From Paracamarosporium sp. OC-R06-R3 (taxonomy: Eukaryota > Ascomycota > Dothideomycetes > Pleosporales > Didymosphaeriaceae), in contig JACVRA010000310.1 in NCBI GenBank assembly GCA_019828545.1, positions 124,001 to 188,000 on the forward strand: 64,000 bases of DNA, written 5' to 3'. The notes under the pieces were generated by a model. It made no database searches. It was not told where the DNA came from and was given only the letters and a program-made list of their open reading frames with translations. The position numbers were made by a program, and so were the translations under genes. Below are positions 36,418-47,536 of the stretch, one piece after another; position 1 is the stretch's first letter, and each line of letters starts with the position of its first letter.

Positions 36418-38840
36418 CAGCCATCCAATCGATCAGGTCCTACATTTGTTTTCGACCAAGGCATCCTCGTTGTAGTTCCGTGCCGCAGTGGCACGTTACA
36501 GGACACTCGCTTCAGTCCTCCCAGCCCCAGCCGAGTTGGACGACGGTCAGTCTAGGACATGCCCGCTCTCACGACTCAATTCAAAATCATGACGCTCTGA
36601 TGGTGTATCCGGCGTCGCCCATCAGCCCATCCCACACGTGCCACCCACCAACGACTAGCAAGCCCCACAGGATCAGACGAGACGCAACGATCTTCCAATC
36701 TCCGCCCTGCTACCAATCCCTCCCTCCCATCCCCAACTCCACCCTCGAGCAAGGACCCCTCTTGTAGAGCAGAGCTCCACGCATGACTCTGGTACCCACA
36801 CACAGACACAGCTAGGTGGAGAGCCAACACTCTCATCTCCGTCGCACGTCCCAATGTCCCGACTCGTACACAGGGCCCCCCGAAACGGGAAGATCCTCGA
36901 GCAGCAGGCGCGATAAGGAAAGAGCATCAGCACAGCATGGAGCCCGCCAAGCGCAAAAAGCCCCGTAGCGCTCGCCGTGATTCGCGCCCGCGGCGCACGC
37001 ATTCGACGTCCTGTGCGCTGCCCTGACAGCTCGAAGGCTTACAGCAGCACTTTGTCTCTGCAGCGCCGCCCCTTCGGCCCGTTTTGTTCGTCGTGCTCCG
37101 CCCGCTGCTCGATGCCTGCCATGCTATGCTATGCTATGTGTTATTGCGCAGGAATCGGGGAGCCGGGAGAGCGAGGCACGGGATGTCGCTGTGCTTGACT
37201 CGCACGAAGTGGAGGCGTGTCTGGTCTGTCCACCCGCTCTTGCGCAAGCAAGCCATCCACCTAGCTCCCTCTCTACCGTTACGCTACGCTCCCAATGCCT
37301 CCATCGACGAAACGAAGACCGCGACTAAGCGCGCGCGGGGTCGCTTGCAAGCTAGCCTGGCATACCTTGCCCCCACACGCAGGCACGCTGAGTATCGTAT
37401 CTCTGGCCAGCCCAGCGTAGCCCTGCCCTGCCCTCCGCGGTACATGAACCTACCCTACCACCAAGCAATACGACAGCCTCATTCTGCCGTCTCGCCTCCT
37501 CCCCGCGGACACATCGCCATGCTAGCTTCCCAAGCCAAGCGCCGCACAAGAGAGTTTAGACAGATGGATAGTACGTATAGACTCGGCGAGGCACTACGTA
37601 CGTATCCGTCCACCCGTCCCACGTACCAGACTGCCTGCGCAATGCGAGCACCCGTCCAGGCGCAGCGCGTCACGTCTGCACTAGCCCAGCCGCGTGCAAC
37701 CGCGGTTCAGAACCTCGATCCGATCAATATGTAGAATTCCCATCTTCACGTCGTCCGTTGCGCATGCCTCGGCACGAACCGATGCGCGTCGTAGCCTTGC
37801 ATTCGTGTTCGCTTGCAAACAGCACACATGACGACTAGGTGCACGAATGAACAAATCCTGCTGTCAGGATGCTGAATCAGCTCCGCGAGGAGAAATGATG
37901 TACTGATATTGACATGGCACTGGCATTGGTATCGCTATAGGAACTAACATATATGCAAGACCGACAGCGTAGTAAAAGTATTACTCATTCCACCGGAAAC
38001 CGATACGTGAAGCCTAACCCGTGCCATCCCGTCGCAGCGATTGCGCGGCTGACCGATACCACGCCCTGAGTAAGACACAAGGATCCTCGCGTCCATCCAT
38101 CCCCCATCCATCCCAAGTTGCGCCATCAATAGCAAATCCATCTCGACCTCAAATGAGACAATTTCAGGCACGGTGATCGATGCTTTCGTGCAGATACCCA
38201 TCCAACCAAGTAAAATAAGTAACTAGCTAAGTAAGTAAATAGTAGAGGAAAAGCGAATCGAAGCGTGAGCTCCAGCCATGTAGGTGTAAACTGTGTAGTA
38301 GTATAAATGTAATAGTAAAAGTGCACATAAACAGTGGTAGAACGAAGACGGTTCGAAAGGTACAGCAATAATGTTCCGCGCGAGCGGGTACAGTCTTTTT
38401 TTGTAGGGGGTGGGGTTGAATGTGAGGTTGGAAGAGAAGCAGCAAGTATCAACTCGCAGGGGTATAGAGGCCGTAAAGCTAAATAAATCCAATGTAGTAA
38501 AAACAAGCGAGTCGAGGGAGCGCTCGACCACGAAAGAAACAAGCAAAAAACAATGATATGATCATGCTAATGATGCTGATGCTGAAGCGCTCGATGGGCG
38601 TGATGCAGAGGAAACACACATCCTGTGCCTGTGTCATGGCAATCACATGGGGTATCCAAATAACTCCTTCCGCGGTATTGCGAGATGGTTGTCACAACAT
38701 GCATGGTGCCCCGTAGCCCGAAGCCGGACTGGCGAATTTCGATGAAAATGCATCGTCGTAGCCGGGAACTTGTGCACCGTGGCCTGGTTGCCATCGTTCA
38801 AAAGGATCCGACAGATATCACCCCGCTTGTACTGGTACCA
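36418..38840. other. Gene-poor tract upstream of the CENP-B-type gene's 3' end
   Basis: About 2.4 kb. Left part is C-rich with broken open frames (36480-37734); right part (37940-38840) is probably 3' UTR of the neighbouring minus-strand gene plus flanking DNA. Contains a pentanucleotide tract at 37121. Confidence 0.5.
37121..37138. repeat. (ATGCT)n microsatellite
   Basis: Three full ATGCT units followed by ATG, in non-coding DNA. Too short to say whether it is length-variable. Confidence 0.85.
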
Positions 38841-40635
38841 CTAGTGTAACGGGTCGATGGTTTCGACCTTGTCGACCGTGCCATAGTTGGGCTCCGACGT
38901 TCGGCGCATTGCGGAGGGCAGGCTTTCCGAACTGCGCTTGATCTTGAGCTTCTCCATGAGCTTGCCAATGGTGACGTATTCCTGAGGCTCCATGACGAAA
39001 TCCTCGTGCTGCTGCTGGAAGAACGTCCAAACAAGCTCTAATGCGCGCGCAGCCTCCTCTTGTGACGGCGAAACTGGTGAGGTGTCTTCTGCTACGACTT
39101 GCAACGCATTTGATTGTTGCAGAGGATGGTTGACTTGCGACGGCGCTGCTAGTCCGTTCGGTAGCGGTGGTGGTTGCATTGAGTTGGTGATCGTCGTCGG
39201 TGAAGCTTGCATGGCATCGTCTATCGCAGCGAGAGACGGCTGGAATTCTTCCATAGGAGAGTCTAGCGCCGTCGAATTCAGAAACTTGGGAGTAAGCGCC
39301 TCTGAAGATGGTGGTGGTGACATGTACTGCTCGACACCAACTAGCATGGGAAACGTTTGACTTCGCGGTCGTTGGAAATTACTACTGCCTGGCTGACCAC
39401 GGGCCTGTTGGTTGCCCATGAAGGGATTCGGTCCGCATGCTGAGTCGGGCGTGAAGAAAGGTGATGACAGTGAGGTCGGGCTTGTGGGGCCGGCAGAAAA
39501 CGACGACGGTGCCGTGTCTGTGAATACGCTCGAAAGTGACGTGTTACTTTGCGAATGAAACGGGCGACGGTGACTTGGAAAGTCTTGTATATCCGGGCTT
39601 TCTGTCTTGAGTTCTTCCTTGCTGGGTTTTGCCGAGACCGACAGTGGTGAGGGTGATACCCCGCTTGGGGAGGTAGGCGAGATGCCCCCAGGAGTGTGCA
39701 CATTCGAGGGCGGATTAGAAGTCCCTTCAGACTCCTCGGCGATAGAACCCTTTCTAGACTTGGAACCTAACAGGTTGTTCTTTTGTTTGAACTTTTCGAG
39801 CCAACTGGTGCTGTTCGCCTTCAAATGGCTGTCGTTGTTGCCCACGGTTGTCGCAAAGAATTTCGCTTTCTCTCGAATGATGGTGTCCGTCAGAGGTAAG
39901 CCTTGTCGCTGGTGGTTTCGCGCCCAGTTGGCGAGTGCTCGCTCGATGTCGGGGAACTTGCCTTTCGACCTTTTTATGGGTGATCGGCTGCCATCGTCCT
40001 GGTAGAGGTACTTCTCCTTCTGGCGCAGTACTTTCGACACGGTACTATACACTGTAAGTAAAAGCATGGTTATTCAAGTGGATTTCGGACTCTACCTTCG
40101 CTCTACACCGAACATTGCTGGACGCACGTCAGTCACTCCTCTCTGCATCGTCAGTGACGAATCCCGACTTACCTCCGATTTCCGTCTGCTTGACGGTGGG
40201 GTGATCCTCGTGATATTGGCACATTCTCCTGCGGTCCGCGTCTGTGAGCGTCTTTCTCGGGGTGCTTGACGTTCGCCCGGACTGCGTCGAGGTTGCCGAC
40301 ACAGGCGTGGCGGAGACCGGGGTGATGGGAACGGGAGCCGAAGGGAAGATGGGCGGTACGTAAGTCGACTGGCTCGTCAACATGCTCGGCCATTGAGAGA
40401 CTTGGGGCATGATCAGAGGATGAAGTTGCGAGTGTGCCGTCCGATGCTGCGGCGGAGGCTGCATGGCGTTGGTGTACATTGGCTCCATAGGCATGGGGCC
40501 ATAGCTGAAGTGGTTGAAGTCTTGCACGGACGACTGATGCTGAGGGTCGTAGGAAGCAGGATGGGCCCAAGATGCATTGTGGTCCTCATACGAGTCCTGG
40601 TGGTGGTGCTCGTGGTCCATCTGCAGTTGGCTCAT
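38841..40635 (-). CDS. CENP-B-type helix-turn-helix DNA-binding protein
   Basis: Three exons (40173-40635, 40096-40117, 38841-40044) give 562 residues. The tiny middle exon is 22 nt and supplies AMFGVER of the first DNA-binding unit, which reads RKTLTDADRRRMCQYHEDH, TVKQTEIGAMFGVERSTVS, KVLRQKEKYL. A second CENP-B-like unit follows (DIERALANWARNHQRQG, DTIIREKAKFFATTVG, SWLEKFKQKNNLLG). The rest is Pro/Ser/Gln-rich and disordered, like a transcription regulator, ending near VDKVETIDPLH. There is no DDE transposase domain, so it is not an active pogo-type element but could descend from one. Such proteins bind DNA at centromeres, replication origins or promoters in other fungi; the target here is unknown. 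Confidence 0.86.
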
Positions 40636-42159
40636 GGGGGCTCTGGTGGCACGACGACGGAAGCTACGTTCTCGCAGCAGCGGGAGCGTCCGTGTTGTTA
40701 GTTGAATAGTCGGGGTCGGATTGCAAGCATCTGCGCCTTAGGCTTGGGGGTGGTGTTCCTGGGGGCGGCGCGAGTGACCTCAGAGCGGCAGCGTGCATGC
40801 ATGCATGGGCTTTGACGACGGCGTGAAGGACTTGAGACGGACGGGGTATAGGCAAGGCACTCAGGCAGACTGACGAAGAGACGCAATGGTGCGGCGCGGA
40901 GGAGCAATGCAGCACGGGGACTTGCTGGCGACTGCAGGGCAGACTTGGTATGCGGCGGCTTGCAGCGCGTACTTGAGCGAAGTCTAGTCGGTGGTCAGGG
41001 CCCTTGTGCGTGCGCTGCGGGCGGCGGCGGGTTGCAGCAGCGGGAGAGGGGCCATGGTGCTGTTTGTTTCGAGCCCGAGCGACCCTGTCGACGCGGCGTG
41101 CGAGCAGCACGGCCTGTGCTCGCCATCCTGGTCAAGCGACACCGCAGAGCAGAGGCTAGCGCGCCGGGGATGCGCCCCTAGAGCAGCGACAGATGCGCCC
41201 ACCACACTGTGGGCCCCCCAAGCGGTCGCCCGTCGCAAGCCCTGCTGGCCCCGGCGCGCCCCTAAGCCCTCCACGCACGCGCAGCGGCGGCAAATGGGAT
41301 GTGAAGGCGGTCTGCGAGCACTGCGCAGACCACCGTCCGGCTAATCTGACGCTGCCGGATCCGGTCGCTGCCAGAGTGTGCCATATTGGCTGCTGCCCGT
41401 CCGCCGCCTTGTGCCCCAGCATTGCCCGTTGCCGTGCGCGCTCGACGCTGCTCAGGTACGCGGCCCGCCCGTCTGTCAACCGTCGGCGCGCATAAAGGAG
41501 ATGCCGCGTCGAGCACCGATGCGCTCCAAGGGCTGAAACCTGCCAGTCGACGAGAGCCACAGGAGACGCATTAGGTTTGACCCAATAGCCACTCCCCCTC
41601 GCGAGCGATAATCATTAGCGCCCGAGTGACTGCTGAATCGCCCGTCTGCCCTGCATCCCTGCTGCTTGCCTCCGAATCGTCCTCTGCTGCACTCAGTAGA
41701 CCAATGGGGCTGCCCACCGCCACAAGGAAAAGGCTAGAAAACGATCGTCGTATTGCTGAATTTCCGAAATCACAATATCAGAAAACAAATGCTATCCCAG
41801 CCGACGACACGTTACCCACGAGCCTCCTCGGCATCGACGGCATTCGGTGTCTTGACTAGTACCAGGTCGTAATGTTCGTCCCAATCCCCCGGCGAATGAC
41901 CGTGTGCATTCGCTGTGTAAGCTGCCTTGACCGAAATAGCGCCCGTGTGGATGCCGTACGATGCCGTCTAATGCCTCTAGTACCGCGCCTTGGCCAATTC
42001 AGCTCTTGAAGTCGGCCTCGCCCTCATCCTATGGGAACATCCAGCTGCGATGCCGCATTGAGACAACCAAGCCATACTGCATCTTCTCTCGTACCACGCG
42101 CGCACTGTCGCTTGGGAGGGCAGATTGGATACCTTTTTTGACTCAGGATCCATATGTTT
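40636..42159. other. GC-rich intergenic region
   Basis: 5' side of the CENP-B-type gene and 3' side of the DRG1 gene. GC-rich with overlapping Arg/Ala-rich open frames on both strands (40664-41574) that shadow each other; none convincing. Confidence 0.5.
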
Positions 42160-43532
42160 CTATCGCTTGATGATCGTGACTGGTCACATTGTGAGTCGAG
42201 AGGATTCACGCAGAGGCAGGATTGGACATACTGATGTCTTCGTCGGCGAGCTCGTGAGACAAACCCACACGTTGTGGCTGGTGCTTTACCGACTTGCCAT
42301 ACACAATGGCCTGTTTGAACTGTTCCACGATGGTCTTGTGGATGGAGTTACACTGCATGACCGGTTAGCCATACCGTCCTGCTATAGCGTCATGGTGTCA
42401 CGTACAAAGTCTTCAACCGTGCAAGCCGTTGAACGGAGCACGACCGGGGCAGAGTAATCAGGCATCTTGCCCTTGGGCTTCGTATACACGCGGACCAGGT
42501 TGAGCTTCTCCCACATCTGCTCCAATAATTCGTCAACGTTCCAGCCGTGCTCTGAGCTGATGGGGCACGCATTTGGAATTCGGTAGAGCAGATCTAGCTC
42601 CTCAATAGAGATGGCGTCGATCTTGTTCAGCGCGTAGATGACAGGGATGTAGCTTCGGCTCTTCGCTTCAATAACATCGATCAAGTCATCCACAGTCGCG
42701 TCGCAGCGGATCGCGACATCGGCATTGGCCATGCGGTATTCAGCTAAGACAGCTTTAATTTCGTCGTGGTCGATATGCGTTAGAGGCACGGTGGACGTAA
42801 TGTTGATGCCGCCCTTGTCCTTCTTCTTCAGGACGATGTTGGGCGGACTCTTGTTGATACGAATGCCAAAGCCTTCCAATTCATTTTCAATAACGCGCTT
42901 GTCGGTAAGTGGCTTGTTCACGTCCAGCACGATGAAGATCAAATGACAGGTTTTTGCCACAGCAATAACCTGCCGACCGCGACCCTTTCCGTCCTTGGCA
43001 CCCTGAATGATACCAGGCAGATCCAGAATCTGGATCTTGGCGCCATTGTATATGACCTGTCCGGGTACCGTCGTGAGGGTCGTGAACTCGTATGCGGCAG
43101 CCTCAGAGTGCTGGCCTGTCAACCGACTCATGAGCGTACTCTTGCCCACTGACGGGAAGCCAATGAAACCGACACTGGCAACACCCGTCCTGGCAACATC
43201 GAAACCCACACCGCCGCCGCCGCCACCGCTCGACGAGGGGGTAAGCAACTCTTTCTTGAGCTTAGCGAGCTTCGCCTTGAGTTGACCTGCAACGTATCAG
43301 CTGGGTCGCGGGCAAGGCGGGGTTGCGGGAGTGATACCGAGATGGAAGGACGTTGCTTTGTTTTTCTGCGTCCGGGCCATCTAACACGGGCTGTGAGCAG
43401 TCGCGCGTCGACGCGTAGGGGACATGTCTTACTTCGGCCTCAATTTCTCTGATCTGCCCCGCAAATTGTATCAGCCAGCCGTCTGCTCAATTTCGCGTGT
43501 CCGGAGCTCACCTTGTCCACGGTGGTAGCCAT
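42160..43532 (-). CDS. rbg1: DRG1/Rbg1-type developmentally regulated GTP-binding protein
   Basis: Six exons: 43512-43532, 43433-43453, 43338-43380, 42406-43286, 42232-42352, 42160-42179; 368 residues. The first two exons are 21 nt each. N-terminus: MATTVDKIREIEAEMART, then [17 protein letters not shown]. GTPase motifs: G1 [11 protein letters not shown]3 DLPGI ([16 protein letters not shown]), G4 NKID, with the inserted S5D2L region between. The C-terminal TGS domain ends EDIITIIKR. DRG1 family proteins bind translating ribosomes and, with the Dfrp1/Tma46 partner, support translation. Length is right for the family, which supports the six-exon model. The unspliced frame would wrongly end at MTL. 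Confidence 0.93.
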
Positions 43533-44016
43533 GTTGTCGGTTCAATAAGCGGCAGCCGCGATTGTGACAAACTATGGGCGTTGGAGGTGTCGTGGCGGCG
43601 GGACAAAAAATGGACAGCAGCAATGACGCGAGGGGCAATGGGGCGGAGCAACGTATCGCCGCGCCGGGCTGCGCCTGCCGAATTCACCGTGGGCTGTCCG
43701 ACACAAGCCGGCCAGTCGCGCCTGCCTCTCCGCCGCACCGTGCAACACGCCGAACGCGCCGGTGAGATGGCTGCCCCATCGCGACTGACCACTGCGGTGC
43801 GGACACAAGACAGACTAGATAGCATTTCTTACATAATGCCGTCGGTGAGAGGCGTTTGTCGTGGACCCACGTGTCCAGCAATCTTCGCCTCTCCCTTGCC
43901 TACAATCAGAAACCACTGTGTAGATAAGCATTCCTGCCGCCTCGTCGTTCCCGAAAGTCTTCACAGTGTTGCTCCGTCTTTCAACCAGTCCAAGCCTTCC
44001 AGCCTTCAAGCCAGCC
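43533..44016. other. Divergent promoter region
   Basis: Between the head-to-head DRG1 and cysteine dioxygenase genes. No clear element identified. Confidence 0.45.
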
Positions 44017-44919
44017 ATGGATACCCAGTCCGGTGCGCAAGAAAGCCACAAAAATGAATTCGAAACCCTCGTCGAACGCCTCAGTGAAGAACTGGGGCCC
44101 TACTCAGGCATCAATTCAGAAGACGTTGATCCCCAGGAGCTGGAGCGGCTGATGATGGAATACGTCTCTGACGAATCCCACTGGCGAAAATACTTCTTCC
44201 CCAGCTCGAACCACGCATACACGCGGAACCTGGTGGATAAGGGCAACGGCAAGAGCAATCTGCTCATCCTCGTCTGGTCGCCGAATAAAGCATCTCCCAT
44301 ACATGACCATGCCAACGCCCATTGCATCATGAAGATATTGAAAGGCTCGCTAGTCGAGACGCGCTACGCTTGGCCTACCGTGCAGCTCAATCAGAATCAG
44401 GAGGACCACCCTCTGCAGCCTATTTCTCAGAAGGTGTACGAAGAGAATGAGGTGACATATATGTCGGACAAGCTGGGTTTACATCGCATCTCAAATCCGG
44501 ACCCCCAAGAGTATGCCGTGTCGCTTCACTGTAAGTATATTCACTAGACGTGTTCAAGTGGGTGAGACAAGAGACGGGATCGTGCTCGTGAGAGCAGTCC
44601 AAAGGGTGTCGTCTCGAAAAGCGCCACGCAAATACAGAGGACATGTTACGACGCCCCAGAAGCTATATGATTTGCATACAGCTGGCCTTGAAGATTACAC
44701 ATCGGAGCATCACTGAAATTGAAACTGTGCAGCGGTGTCTTTTTTTGGTTCTTTCATGGCAATGCGTTGTCGACCGATGGCTAACATACTTCAGTGTACA
44801 CCCCACCAAATGCGGCGGTCTACGGCTGCAATGTTTTTGACGAGAAGACCGGTCATGCGAAGCACATGGCCAAGTGTGCCATCTACTCAGAGTTCGGGAA
44901 GAAAGCGCCGCGGCTTTGA
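44017..44919 (+). CDS. Cysteine dioxygenase
   Basis: Two exons (44017-44530, 44795-44919) give 212 residues, typical for the family (about 200). It oxidises L-cysteine to cysteine sulfinate with O2 and a non-haem iron, setting sulfur amino-acid catabolism and taurine/sulfate supply. The iron ligands are visible: two His in PIHDHANAHC, and one His in KLGLHRISNP. The Cys in AHCIMKIL is at the position of the Cys that crosslinks to Tyr in mammalian CDO, and the partner Tyr lies in exon 2 (LHLYTPPN). The 264-nt intron is long for this genome; if retained, the protein ends early and loses that Tyr and the C-terminus. Start chosen at 44017 (MDTQSGAQE); an upstream in-frame ATG at 43966 exists. Confidence 0.93.
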
Positions 44920-45715
44920 ATAGATCTAGGAGGAAGTTTGCATGGGTGTTCAAGCGAGAGCCTTTTCTTTTCATGTGAGTTTTGAGGTTGTGATGTGCGT
45001 TCATGGGGAAACACTAAGCATTGGGTTTTGACACGGCGCTACATGGAGTATTGGTTATGTTACACATTGGGTGAGCGTACAGTTGTTTTCATTTCTTCTC
45101 GTTCCAGTTTTTACCATCTGGTTGCTTTGACCCTTTGTGGGGGTGCCGAGCTTTTGTCTGCATGGCTTTTTCGTTCCGATGAACCATTACGGTCCTTGAT
45201 TTGAGAGAGATTTGAGAGCTTAAAAGGGTATTTACAGAAAAATTTGCATGGCTCCTTGACTTGTCAACGCGTCATGTCTGCTGTGAATTTGCGCGCTTCT
45301 CAGTCTCAGACAGCCACGAGCTGTCATTATTGACCTCAAATCTACAGGAGATCTCCACGTATACACGAGAATTCACAATTTGAACGGCTTAAGCGTCAAC
45401 GCCACGTATGGTGTATTACAACGAGCACGCGTAACTCGCTCCATTCTACCTAAACCTGCCTCTTGTTTGCGAAAAGCTCACGCGGTCTCATAAACCCGCC
45501 GACTTCAACAACCTGACAGATCGCTCACTACGTTGCACTCTCAACTTCTACTTCGGCGTCAACTAGCATAACCTAACGAGCCTTGTCCACTCCGCCCCAA
45601 GTGCGTGATATATACGCCTCACCAACAACACCTTATACTCATTCAATATATAGTCTCACCACCTCGACCTCTAAACACATTGACACCTCTCAACTGCACT
45701 ACTACATCTCCCATC
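44920..45715. other. Intergenic
   Basis: 3' region of cysteine dioxygenase and promoter/5' UTR of the following gene. Pyrimidine-rich just upstream of 45716. Nothing else recognised. Confidence 0.5.
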
Positions 45716-46923
45716 ATGGCAGACACGGCACTCGACGGCACTCCATCCCACATCAACAAAGCCCTCGGCGTCGGTCTCCCTCCCAGCATGACCCCCTCGG
45801 AGATCGCCGCAGCTAAGCATTTCATCGAAACAACATGGTGGCCTCAGCTCTGCCGCAGCGCCCGCACGCAAGCCATGAAGAACGCCGGGCTATTCGAACA
45901 AGGCTGGTTCGACGAGAATGGCATGCTCGACATCCATAATCCCGCCTTCTGGAAGATCCTCAACGCACTTGTAAGTATTCTTGATTCTTCTTTCTACTCT
46001 AAGTACAGTGGAATTCGAGGGCCTAACCATAGCAGGGTAACCTTTACGGTAAAGTCATGAAGCGATATCCGCACAACCCAATCGAGACGTTTCATGTTCG
46101 CTGGCAGGTTGCTCGCCACAAGGACGTAGTATTTCTGCGGGCCGAGGGCACGAAATCAGAAGAGGACTCAGTGGGAAAAGCACTGGTTAAGGGGTTCCGG
46201 ATCAAGGGCCCGCTCTCCGGATGGTTAGATTTCCAGATGGAGCTCGATGTGCTGAAAGCGATGCGCGATGCTGGCGACGAGACGTAAGTTTGGTCCATTC
46301 ACATATGTTACTCTTTCCCTGCTAATGCTTTTAACAGCACTGACCCCGAGAAAGCCGCTGTGGTCTCGCAGATTGCCATCGCCGGAGACGGAACACTCGT
46401 TCACAGCGCAACGGCAGACGCCACCGGCGACGCGCCATCGTTCTCCCAAGCCCAGAAAGCCGACATCGCAGAGCAGATCCACGACGCCATCCGCAACGAT
46501 TCAAACATGCACAAGCGCTCCCACTCATCCACCTCTCTCATGTCAGAAGACGCACGAACTTCCGCCACAGTCACTAGATGGATTGCTGCCAGTAACTACG
46601 CGGAGAAAGACCCGTTCTCCGGTATGTCTACTCTCGCCGAACCATCTACGGACCAAGAAACCATGGACGAGAATACGTCTCCCAACCCTGAAGCTTGCGG
46701 CCCGTACACCAACGACCCCGATACCGACAAGTCTTCCGCCACCAACGCATCCGACGTAGATGAGTGCGAAGATGGCATCGAGGACTACAACTTCAACGAT
46801 TGGGTCAAGGTTGGCGAGGGCGACGAGGAAGATTCCGTGTTCGTGGCTATACCTACTAGATACAAGTATAAGAAGGCGGATGCTAAGTCGCATCGGAAGG
46901 GATGGTTTAGGGAATGGGTCTAG
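45716..46923 (+). CDS. Uncharacterised protein, acidic C-terminus
   Basis: Three exons (45716-45970, 46036-46283, 46338-46923) give 362 residues; both introns have GTAAGT donors. The first ~185 residues look folded (FIETTWWPQLCRSARTQAM, FWKILNALGNLYGKVMKRY, WQVARHKDVVFLRAEGT, GFRIKGPLSGWLDFQME); the rest is Ser/Asp/Glu-rich and probably disordered, with a YNFNDWVKVGEGDEED segment and a basic end (HRKGWFREWV). I do not recognise the family. No signal peptide or membrane segment. Start at MADTALDG preferred to the upstream in-frame ATG at 45605. Confidence 0.75.
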
Positions 46924-47536
46924 GTTATGTGGGGGGTAGTTGAGATGTTGGTATCGGTCTTCGATCCAGATGTATGGTTGTAGTGTCATGTTGATGCGGG
47001 GTTTAATGGGTGCAATGGATTGGCATTTATGGGTGTGTCATAATCGATCGGTTTTGGGGATTGGATCCGGGCCGTTATTTTGGCAGGAGCTCAAATTGAC
47101 GTTCATTCACGACGAACGCATATCACGCAGTCGCTCGTACGACGGTCGCATACCTGAGCTGTGACATCTGGTGATATCAGCTGTAGCCCAAAAATATAGA
47201 CATTCTATCGACGTTCGAATGTACAGCTATTTGTGTAGTTTTTGAGTCATCTAACTTTCAACGTGTAGATTTTACATGACTAGGTATGTGCGTGTCCGTA
47301 TTCGATTGCTAGCTAGAGTCTTGCCAGCGTCTCATACCTATCCAAACGTGCATTGGGTCATACGTGTAGTAAAACGTAGATCATACAAACACGAACATCA
47401 CACATATGACGCACGGCTTACAAAAATCTTTAAATCAACACCTTAACACAAGAGTGTACATTCATATCCTCGACGCTAAAGATACCATCATACGCCACTT
47501 CCAACATCCCAAACTCCAGTTTTTCGGTAAAACCCA
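46924..47536. other. Intergenic, convergent 3' ends
   Basis: Between stops of two convergent genes. Nothing recognised. Confidence 0.5.

Noticed and set aside
37084..37734. 216-codon plus-strand frame
   Set aside because: Arg/Pro-rich, no start context or conserved block, contains the ATGCT microsatellite; looks fortuitous.
38841..40635. Pogo/Tc1 transposase from the CENP-B-type domains
   Set aside because: No DDE catalytic domain and the protein is Ser/Pro-rich after the HTH units, as in a host regulator.
40664..41574. Several overlapping 80-150-codon frames on both strands
   Set aside because: GC-rich DNA gives long stop-free frames; all are Ala/Arg-rich and overlap each other.
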